This document shows positions 28,876-37,683 of a stretch of DNA of 64,000 bases, in pieces. How positions within the stretch are numbered: position 1 is the stretch's first letter; each line of letters opens with the position of its first letter. The notes beneath the pieces were generated by a model. It had not been told where the DNA came from. It saw only the letters and a program-made list of their open reading frames with translations, and made no database searches. Position numbers and translations under genes: made by a program. The stretch comes from Pelagomonas calceolata (Eukaryota; Sar; Pelagophyceae; Pelagomonadales; Pelagomonadaceae), in contig CAKKNE010000001.1 in the NCBI GenBank assembly GCA_918797485.1, forward strand, positions 1 through 64,000, written 5' to 3'.

Positions 28876-30273
28876 ATGCTCCGCCGCGCCGCCGCCGCGA
28901 CCGCGCGCGGCATCCGTCAAGCGTCGACGCCGCCGCAGCGCACAGATGCGATCGTCGTCGGAGCGGGCCTCGTCGGCGTCAGCACCGCGTCGCGCCTCGC
29001 CGACGCCGGCCTGCGAGTCCTCTGCGTCACGCGGCACCCGCCGTGCTCCTACACGTCGGCCGTCTCGACGGAATGCTACCGCGACTTCTGGCCGAGCCGC
29101 GAGATGGCGGAGTTAATGTCGCGGTCCATCGACCTGATGGAAGCGACGCGCGCAAGCAGGGATCGGCCTGACGCGGCGCGGCTACGCCTACTGCGCGCGG
29201 CAGCCGGAAACGCTCGCGAAGGCCGTGGCCGAGTGCGAGGACCTCGGTGGAGTGAGGCACCACGCGACGCTCGCCGCGTATGAGCCGTCGCCGGCGGGGT
29301 TTTAAACCTGGACGCCGTCGACGCGCTGCCCGCGGGCTTCGACGTGCTCCACGGAGATGCGGCAAGGCAAGCCTTCCCAGCTTTGGCGGAGGACGTCGTG
29401 GGCGTCGTGCACGCGCGGCGCGCGGGCTGGGTCGACTCGGGCCGCTACGCCGCCGAGCTCGTCGCTCGGGCGAAGGCGGTGGGCGTCACGTTTGTGGCGG
29501 GGTGCGTCGACGGCGTCGAGTGCGAAGGCGGCGCCGTCGCGGGCGTCCGGGTCGACGGGCGCCCCGTCGCGACGTCGACGCTGGTGAACTGCGCGGGGCC
29601 CTACCTGACGCATATACATGGGATGGTCTCGGCGCCGGAGCTGCCGGTTGCAAACGAGGTCCACGCGAAGTGCATCTTCAGAGATGCGTTGCGGACCGTG
29701 CCTCGGAACGCGCCCATGCTCATCTCCCTCGACTCTACGAGAATTATGGACGACGACGGGCTCGAGGACGCCTTCGGCGCTGCAACAGCGGCGAAGCTCA
29801 CGGGACTGGCGCCCGCGGGTGTCCACCTCCGCCCCTGGGGCGACGAACATATTCTGTTGCTGTGGGATTACTGGCATGCCGATTGTGACGTCGAGGAGCC
29901 GCCCGTCGATGTGCCAAGCTTCGACGCGGACCTCTACCCGGAAGTTTGCTTAAGAGGGCTCGCGGGCTTCATACCAGGGTTGCGGGCGTACGTCGACGGC
30001 GAGAGCGAGCGACCACTGATCGACGGCGGCTATTATACCCAGACGCCCGAGAACCGACCGCTGATCGGGCCCGGCGGCGTCCCGGGGTATTACGTGAATG
30101 GGGCCTTTGCTGGGTTTGGGTTGATGGCTGCTGAGGCCGCCGGTGAGCTCTGCGCGGCGCACGTTTTGGGGAACACGCTGCCTTCTTATGCCTCGGCGTT
30201 CGTCCCCTCGCGGTACGCGGACCCGGCCTACCCGCTCGAGGAGTTGGTGTCTCGCGGGGGCGGGTCGATATAG
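28876..30273 (+). CDS. FAD-dependent oxidoreductase, DAO family, probably mitochondrial
   Basis: The N-terminus MLRRAAAATARGIRQAS is basic and Ala/Arg-rich like a mitochondrial presequence. It is followed by the dinucleotide-binding fold DAIVVGAGLVGVSTASRLA (GxGxxG). Family blocks continue through SYTSAVSTECYRDFW, GWVDSGRYAAELVARAKA, STLVNCAGPY and the C-terminal ENRPLIGP...GYYVNGAFAGFGLM, which binds FAD in sarcosine/glycine-oxidase and FOXRED-type enzymes. The coding sequence runs in three frames. Breaks are at about 29145-29154 (CGCGCGC run) and 29296-29299 (GGGG run, one G short), and both sides of each break match the family. Probably consensus errors. The substrate is not identifiable. 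Confidence 0.75.
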
Positions 30274-30514
30274 AAGTGGTGTTGTTGTTGCGTGTAAGTT
30301 TGTGGATAGTTTTGGCGGAGTCGTCTGGCCTGAGAAGAGGAGGTTGCTTGGAGAGCGCATTTTCATGAAAGCTTGAGAGCGAGTTCAGCTTAGCCCAGAA
30401 CAACTTGCACCGGTCACACCGACGCGAAAGGTTCGGAAGTAGTCACTAGTCACAAGTCTCCTAAACAGCCAACACATCAGCTCGCACAGTGAAACCGCTC
30501 TGTGAAAAACTACA

Positions 30515-33107
30515 ATGAACAGCTTGGACTCGTGGCTCGCCGCAACCATAGGCAACCCGGCCCGGCGCGCCGCCGTCCGCGCCTGCGTCGATTCACTCGA
30601 CGACTTCCGGGCGGTCGAGCTCGTCGACCTCGAAGAAACGATCGGCCTCGCGCGGTGGCCCGTGATCTCGCGGCGCCGCTTCGTCGAGGCCTGGAAGCGG
30701 CTGTGCGCCGAGCGCGCGCCGGTCGTCGCCGCGGCGACGACGACGTCGCGCGACGCCTCGACGCAGACGGACGCGTCGCCGCCGGCGGCCGCGGCGCCGG
30801 CCGCGCCGCAGCCGCCGGCCGCGACGCCGAGTGTCGGGGCGCCCAAGCAGCGCGGCCCGTCGCTTGGCCCGCGCGACGAGCTCGGCCGCTTCCCGTGCCC
30901 GGCCGGCTGCCCGCGGACCTTTGCTCACGCGCCGGCGGCGGTGCAGCACGGCAAGGCGTGCGCGGGCGGGACCCGGCCCCCGAGCATCGGGACAAGTCTA
31001 AAGCGCGTCCCTCGCGCCGACTTCGAAGCGTGGCTGGCCGACCGCAAGACGCGCTGGCGCGCGGCGCGAGGCTACGTGCCGCCGCCGCCGCCGCCGCCGC
31101 CGCGGTCCGTCCCCAAATGCCGCGCGCGGCCGCGGCCCCAGCGCGTGTTCGTCCCCGGCGATCGCGTCATATCGCGCGCGAACGCGAGCCTGGGCACGGT
31201 CATCACAGCTCGCGAGGGAGGCCTCCCGCGGGGCGACGGGGTCGTCGTGAGGCTCGACGGCCCCGAAGGCCTCGTGGTGATCTTCCCACCCGACGTCGGC
31301 GGCGACCGGCTCGTCGGGCCCATTGGCCGCGTGGCGATGGCCGGCGCGCCTCCGGCGCCGGCCGCCGCTCCACTGACCGATGCCGGCCGCGTGACGCCGC
31401 CGCCGTCAAGGAAATTGCCCGAAGGGCCGCTGCCGCCGAAGAAGCGGCGCAAGCACCAGCCCGTTGAACCGCGGCCGCACCTCGGCTCGATCACCAACGC
31501 GGCGCATAGCCACGGCGCTGGACGAGGGCACGGTCTCTCACATCCTCTCCTACTTGCGGACACTTGGCGCGGCGCCGGGCCGCGTGTACACACTCACCAC
31601 GTCGGTTTCGCCGACGCCGCAGGACACGCTGTCGTTGAAAGCGGTGCTCGCGCCGTTCCGCTCGCGGGTAATTAAGTGCCCGAGCGCCGCGCACCCATCG
31701 CTGGAAGCAGCCGTCGCCGCGGCGCGGGATCGCGACGTGGTGCTTTTGACCGAGTCCGTGCAACTGGAAGCGCCGATTACCGCGCCGCTTTTCAACCTGA
31801 TCATCGCCGCGGCGACACGGCGCCGCTACGGCGCCGCTAAGAAGGACGAACGCGAGACGATTTGCCAGCCCGGGCAGCAGTACCATCTCGAAGACGTGAC
31901 GGGGCCGCCATATACACAAGTTTCGCCGCGCGGCGAGGTCTTGAACATCCGCATCAACGATCGACACGATGATACGCCCCAGCCTCAAGCGGTCTTCTTC
32001 CGGGTTAGGACGACGACTCTCTTGGCGCTTGCATTCAATGATTTCGCGAGAAGGAAGGGTGTGGATGCGGCGTCAGTCGAGTTCCGCTTTGATGGTGAGA
32101 GGATCCGAGGCGACCAAACTGTGGCGGACGCCGGCCTGGCAGACAGAGGCGCAGATAAACGCCACGTGGACAGATAACGAGGTCATGGTCACCGTCAATG
32201 CGGGGCGCCTTCCCAAGGAAAGTGGAGGGCACAGCGCCGTGCCCTTGCCCGCGATCACAGCCTCGGGTTCGGCCGTGAAGCTCTCGCTGTACGGCATCGC
32301 GTGGGTCGGTCACCGCGGCGGTGTTGTAAACACGCCCCGGAACTCGCCGCAGACGACGGGAATGGTCTGCAAGTCCACGATGAGCACCTCAATCCGTGGT
32401 GTTTGCGGGCGTTCACGCGTTAGACGGTGCGACCGACCGTGTACGTAGAGAATTGCTGGTTCGCGGACCAGACCGTGGCGCTGAAAGTTACTGATGGCGC
32501 CTGGCTCGCTGCGGTTGACGTGACCTTCAATAGGAGCGTCTACGGTGTTTTGGTGGAGGGCGGCGGCACTGCTAGAACCGACGTTGGTGGTGAATTATTT
32601 CGCAAGGGCGGCGGCACCGTTTGTGGCGTTATCAACTGCCTGTTCAACGGCGACCACTACCATGCAATTCAAGTGACGGACGGCGCGCGCGCCGAAGTGC
32701 GCTGGTGCCACATGGATAACTGCCTCATCGCCGGCATGGGGGTCGATGGCCCCCACACTTTTCTGGCGGTCGACATAGAAAAAGGGCCCTCGAGGACGAC
32801 ATATATGTCGCGCGCGCGAACCGTTGCCGAGGGCGGCGAATATTGGCCCATGCGCTTCGCGCTTCGTCAAGGCGGCACGATCAGAGGCCTCGCCAGGGAA
32901 GCTCTCAAATACGGGTGGATGACCAATGCACATACGACCGCAGAGCCGGACAGCGATTCGTCGTTCGAGGACCGCTTGAGGGCCCTCGCGGCCGACGAAA
33001 CATTCAAGGTCCATTGCCCGGAGGACGGCGAGTTCGGCTGCATGTTTCGCAAGGGGCCCGAGCACGAGAAGACGGACCGCTACGGGAAGAAGTTCTACTG
33101 GGGCTGA
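30515..33107 (+). CDS. SUMO-like domain within a right-handed beta-helix protein, with N-terminal C2H2-like finger (broken frames)
   Basis: From the ATG at 30515: a helical N-terminus, a Cys/His finger (FPCPAGCPRTF..H....H..AC), a Pro-rich run and a small beta domain (VFVPGDRVISRANASLGTV). A frame change near 31500 leads to an F-box-like helix (DEGTVSHILSYL) and the first strands of a beta-helix. Then comes a clear SUMO/Rad60-like domain (VLNIRIND, VFFRVRTTTLLALAFNDFA, FRFDGERIRGDQTVAD). After a break at about 32144 it continues as pectate-lyase-like coils (LPAITASGSAVKLSLYGIAW, VYVENCWFADQTVALKV). At least three frame changes (about 31500, 32144, 32430) are needed, so this is either a pseudogene or poor consensus; it could also be two genes split near 31500. 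The stop is at 33107. Confidence 0.6.
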
Positions 33108-33156
33108 TCGTCCCGGCCCGTGCTACCTAGTAAGACTATTTATAACACAAATATCA

Positions 33157-34466
33157 TTACTTCCAGTCCCGCCGCCAGCTCTCCCGGTCCCACTCGCCGT
33201 ACTTCTTCTTCGTCTCCTGTTTTTCCTCCCGTTTAAAGTTGACGGCCGTCCGCTGCCGTTTGACGTTCGCGGAACGTTTTTTGTCGTCCTGGAAGTCCTG
33301 CCACATCCCCACGCGCGCGCCGCGCCGGTCGTCCGTGTTCCACTGCTTCTCGAACAATTTCTCGTCGGCCTCCTTTTTTTCCGCTTCCGCGGCCTGGTCC
33401 CGCTCGCGCTGCTGCTGGACCCGGTTATGTTCCTCCACATCCCTCCGCTTCATTTCATTTTGCGCAAAAGTCTTGGCCACCTCCTTCTGCAGGGCTTCCT
33501 CCTCCGGTGGCAACGTGGCAGGGTCCACGCCCTTCGACAGCTTAAAAGCCCTTTCTTGCCGACACCTTTCTCGGGCGCCCTCGATCACGAGGATCGTCCG
33601 GTCGCGCTTCTTTTCATCAGATAACTTGGCACGCCATCTTTCACGGCCTCGAACGCTTGTTGGCTTGCTCGGAACCGCCATTTTTATCAGGATGACATAA
33701 GACACTCATCTTCTTGTATCTGTTCTTTATATCATCTGGTGTGGCATCGGTATCTAACACGAGGACTCGGAACGGATCTAGGTTCTTGAACTGCGCGTGC
33801 TTGTCCGTGAGGCGCGACGTGGTCCGCACCTTTCCCTAATTTCTGTTTTTGATATTTTTCCGTGATGGGATTCGTCTCGAGCTTTTTCTTCCGAGCTCTC
33901 TGGACTTTGTCGTCCTCGAGCACCCCGAAGAAGTCCTTCAATTGCTCCTCGTTCCGCGCGTCTTCCCGCCTTTTCGCTTCGTCGGCGGCGTCCCTTCGAC
34001 GTTTCTCCTCGGCTTCCCTTTCCTTGCGTTTTTCATCTTCAATTCGCTCCTTCGTTTGTTGCGCTTCGCCGTCCTTCGCCGCCTGCAGGGCTTTTTCGTA
34101 GGCCTCGTTGCCGGGGTCCAGCTGCAGCGCCTTCCGCCAGGTCGCTTGGGCGGTGATGTACCGCGTCAGGGCGTGCTCGGCCGTCGCGCGTCTTGCTAAA
34201 GCCTTGGGCCACTGCGGGTCCAACCGTACGGCCTCTTCGGCGTCCTTGAAGGCCTTGGAGACGTGGCTCATCGCGAGGTACGCGCCCGAGCGGTTCGAGT
34301 AGAGGACGGCATTCGACGGGTCCAGCGCTATCGCCTCAGAAAAGGCTTGCACGGCGCCCTCGTAGTCCCGCTCCTTGAATTTCGCGTTGCCGCGGTTCTT
34401 ATATTCTAGAGCATGCGCGGCGGCGTAGTCCTCCGACGATTCGTTGGGTGGCGGCGCGTCGGCCAT
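33157..34466 (-). CDS. TPR protein fused to a DNAJC8/SPF31-like J domain
   Basis: Residues 15-125 are three TPRs of STI1/SGT type (YKNRGNAKFKERDYEGAVQAFSEAI, LYSNRSGAYL). A charged coiled coil follows, then a J domain (NLDPFRVLVLDTDATPDDIKNRYKKMSVLCHPDKNGG) with the HPD tripeptide. The DNAJC8-like tail includes LSDEKKRDRTILVIEGARERC and the end GARVGMWQDFQ..KK. DNAJC8 associates with splicing factors; the TPR fusion is unusual. Frame changes occur at 33831-33833 (AAA run on the coding strand, one A extra), 33655-33657 and 33629-33640. Family similarity is continuous across all three, so I keep one gene. ATG at 34466. Confidence 0.75.
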
Positions 34467-34997
34467 CGTTTACGGCTGCGGCGCGCGGCGGCTGCACAGC
34501 AGCACGAAAGCTGTGCCTCTATACGCGGCCACGCTGCTCGGGCGTCGTCTGATTCTCACAGCAGTCGAACGGCCGCAAGTCTAAGAGATACTGAAGCAGC
34601 GCTGCGACGCGTTGGGACCGCCCGCAACGCCTGTTTTTTGGCGTTTTTGCTGTGCGAAACCCGTGCACAAAGCCGTCTCGGCCCCAGCCACAAAAAATAC
34701 TGAATTCGCGCTCAGCGACGTGTCTGTCGTGGTTTCGAGGAGTCGTGAGTCCCTTACCGCAAATGGCTGAGGAGGGACAAGCAGCTGAGCGAGACCAAAC
34801 TTTGCGTCCAAATACGCGCATCTGTACATTGCAAGCACTGTGACAGCAGAAGTAGCTTTCAAACGCTAGCAATTGAACGACTCCCAAGCGGCGCTTAGAA
34901 CTGCAACGCTGCAAGGATAATCAGGCAGTGCAATCTACAGCATAGCCAATACGCACGCCGCCGCAAGCACTCGAAAAAGCAATCAGCAAGCAACGAC
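34467..34997. other. Divergent intergenic region between TPR-DnaJ and eIF4E genes
   Basis: About 530 bp of lower GC content with no supported frame, no GCTAG motif and no retroelement fragment. It presumably holds both promoters. Confidence 0.4.
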
Positions 34998-35680
34998 ATG
35001 GCCGCCGCCGCCCCGCCGCGACGACGCCTAGGACCGCCGAGCCTCCGCCGCGCGGCGTCCAACGGCCCATTGGGAGACGCCGCCGCCCGACCGCTGCGTT
35101 ACCCGTCGCAATAGATGGCGACCCTTCCAAGGAAACGGCGCTAGATAGCGACCACTGGACCTTCTGGGGGCGCGGGCAGCGACCGCCGGAACGCGGTTCG
35201 AAAAATGCCTGGGCGTCCGAGCCGCTGCACAAAATCCGCACCGCGGAGGCCTTTTTCAGATTACATGGTGCCTTGGAAAAACCTTCGACGCTGGGCAACG
35301 GCGCGACCTACCAGCTCTTCCGGAACGACGTCGAGCCGACGTGGGAGGACCCCTCAAACGCGAACGGCGGAGAATGGTCCATACCGTTGGAACGAAGTGC
35401 CGACTTGGACGACCAGTGGAAGCGGTTGTGTTTAGCTGCTATCGGTGGTCAATTGACGCCGTCCGCGGAGGACGCGGATCTGGACGAGGTGTGCGGCTGT
35501 TCTCTGTCCCTCAAGAAGGGCGGGAGTCTGCGACTAGGCGTGTGGACGAAGCACAGAACGGATGAAGTGAGCCAACGGGCCGTCGCCGAGAACATTCGCA
35601 GAGTACTTTCGCTCCAGAAGGAAGTGGCCTTAACGTACGCGCCGCACGACTCGAAGGGCGACGCGCTCTACACGTCCTAG
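34998..35680 (+). CDS. EIF4E: Eukaryotic translation initiation factor 4E (cap-binding)
   Basis: The core is unmistakable: LDSDHWTFWGRG, AEAFFRLHGALEKPSTLGNG, YQLFRNDVEPTWEDPSNANGGEW, DDQWKRLCLAAIGGQL, and SLRLGVWTKHR. GGEW carries the Trp-Glu pair that stacks on and binds the m7G cap, and DVEPTWED matches the strand that precedes it. The conserved frame is open through 35030-35680. The only nearby upstream ATG (34998, MAAAAPPRRRLG) is one base out of frame, so the N-terminus needs a one-base correction or an intron; this region is variable in eIF4E anyway. Stop TAG at 35678-35680. It acts in cytoplasmic cap-dependent initiation. Confidence 0.85.
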
Positions 35681-35732
35681 GTAGGTACTAGTAGCGTGAA
35701 CGAACGTACTAAGAACGGGAGGCCCCTACACC

Positions 35733-36460
35733 TCAGAACAGGTCCCCCTTCGCCAGCTTGTTGGCCAGGATGATCCCCTTGACCTTGCCCTTGAACTTGC
35801 GCCTCGCGTTGAACTTCTTCATCGTGTCCAGCGTCTTCGCGAGGTTTCTGGAAATGAGCTCGTGGTCGCCGACCATGAACCAGGGGTGTCTCAGGGCCTG
35901 GGAGGCCGTCAGCCGCTTGTCGGGGTCGACGACGAGCATCTTTTTGATCAAATCCTTGGCGTCGTCCGAGACCTGGTCCCAGTACTGGGGGTCGAAGGCG
36001 TAGTCCGCGGCCTTGATCTTGCGGTACAAGACGGCGTGGTTGTCGTCGTGGAACCTGCGCGGGCGGCAGCGCGTCGACCTCCACGCCCCACGTCGTCGAG
36101 CTGGCGTCGCGTCGATGACGTTATGCTTCGGCAGACGCGCGGCGAGTCGGCGACGAATCGACGCGACGCCTCCGTGCCGGTCCCTCGCCGCGATGGGGCC
36201 GGCGCAGTCGCGTCGTCGTCGCCGCGAAATAACTCGGACGCGGCGCCGCGCGGCGGGTAGCCCCCGAGCAGAATGTAGACAATAACTCCACACGACCACA
36301 TGTCGACGGCCGTGCCGTACTTCTTGCCCTTGAGGATCTCCGGAGCAACATAGCCGGGCGTACCACATTGGGTATCTAAGGATTTGCCCTCGACCTTCTT
36401 GGCGAAGCCAAAATCCGCGAGCTTGATATCAAAGTCGTTGAACGGCGACTTCAGTAACAA

Positions 36461-36494
<34 letters not shown>

Positions 36495-36908
36495 CGGTGG
36501 TGCAGGTACGCGAGCGCGTCGAGCAATATGCGAACTAATCCCCGCGCGTCCATCTCGTTATAAAAGGTCTTCTTGACGATCCTTTCAAACAGCTCGCCGC
36601 CCTCCATGAGCTCGATGGCCATGTAGTAGTACCGCTTTTCGTCGAAGAAATCATATAATTTGACAATGTTCGGGTGGTCCACCGACCGTAGGACCGCGAC
36701 CTCCTCGTGCAACGAGTCAATATCCTCCTGCTTCAATTCCCCGTTCTTGGAGATGCACTTGACGGCCACTTTGGTCCCTTCGTTGGACGTCGCGAGGATG
36801 ACTCTACTGAAGGCGCCCGTGCCGAGCTCCTTATCATCTAAATTGTACTTCCTTGCAAACTCAGAATTCGCGTCGGCGCGCTCGCCCGACCCGCCGGCCT
36901 TGGAGCCC
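35733..36908 (-). CDS. CaMK-type serine/threonine protein kinase
   Basis: Kinase subdomains are all visible: glycine loop ELGTGAFSRVILA, VAVKCISK (ATP lysine), HRDLKPENLLL (catalytic loop), IKLADFGFAKKV (DFG), GTPGYVAPEIL, MWSCGVIVYILLGGYPP, and after the intron FHDDNHAVLYRKI, LTASQALRHPWF. The order and the GYPPFHDDN element place it with calcium/calmodulin-type kinases. The C-terminal tail NARRKFKGKVKGIILANKL resembles CaMK autoregulatory tails. The intron (36055-36251) must be removed to join GGYPP to FHDDN. The 5' end is unresolved: the frame is open upstream to about 36908, where an acceptor CGCAG|GG suggests another intron and a short first exon. Stop at 35733. Confidence 0.85.
36055..36251 (-). 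other. Intron in the kinase gene, likely GC-AG, introner-like
   Basis: Exact restoration of the conserved GYPPFHDD block requires a donor reading CC|GCGCGG at 36251 and acceptor CGCAG|G. A GT donor (GTCCGAG) exactly 12 bases further in also keeps frame but inserts four residues inside the conserved block. Internal CATCGACGCGACG and GTGGGGCGTGG pieces recall the introner hairpin arms. Confidence 0.55.
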
Positions 36909-37683
36909 TGCGTTGTTTTGTGTGAGTGGGAGCGCTCTCTCGGTCGCGCGCGCGGTCCACGGCGTCGTACGCGCGTCCGGGCTCTCGGCGCTCTCGCTCT
37001 CTCTCTCGCGCTCTCTCATGTATGCGGTCCGCGCGCGGCGGGCCGCTTGCGCAGGCCGGCGTTCGCGCGCGCGCCTTTGCGTCTGTCCGGCCCGCGGGCC
37101 GCGTCGCGCCCGGCGCCGGCATTTATACGGGCCGCGCGCACGGATGCGGTCCGCGGGCCGCGGCGCGCAGGCCGCCGGCGCCCCGACGGCCGCGCGGCAC
37201 CAGAAACAGCTCGAAACAGCTCGTGGCTCCACTTGCTGTTTTTACGGCAGGCGTCGACGCGCCGTTGATATCACACGCGGCGGCGCACGCCACAGCCCAT
37301 CGCTCACTTCTCAGACCGCGACCAGCAGAGCTGTGCACCACAGCTGCGTCCCTGGCCTGCTCTGCCTTTGGCTTTCAGGGCATTGCTGCTAGTGTGTCAC
37401 AGGCCGCTAGCAAAGCTCCGCACGGAAGTTCTCCCAAAGGACGCAGTATATCAGTCAGACCACGCTTCGTTTTTGAATCACCATCCCGAGCTAGCGCCCG
37501 ACTCGTCCAGCAGCCGTCGAGAGGACACATTGTGGGCCGTCTAACGTAGCCAATCAGCAAGCACCAAGGCAGCCAACGCAAGGAAGAGAGCGAGCCAGGC
37601 CTGCAGCCAAGCCGGGGCAGCAAGCTCAGCAGCAGCGCGCAAGCAGGGCAGCAGCCAGCTAGCCAGGGCAGAGGCAGCCACCC
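36909..37683. other. Divergent regulatory region with CT-rich microsatellite
   Basis: It lies between the kinase (minus) and the exchanger gene (plus). It contains an extremely GC-rich block with CTCTCT/CGCGCTCTCTC repeats (about 36980-37020), a GC-rich stretch of GGGCCGCG-type repeats to about 37200, and the GCTAG motif at 37388. No supported frame. Confidence 0.45.
37388..37411 (+). promoter_or_regulatory. GCTAG motif copy 5
   Basis: GCTAG arm, core TGTGTCACAGGCCG, CTAGC arm. It is about 270 bp upstream of the Na+/H+ exchanger ATG at 37684, same orientation. Confidence 0.75.
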
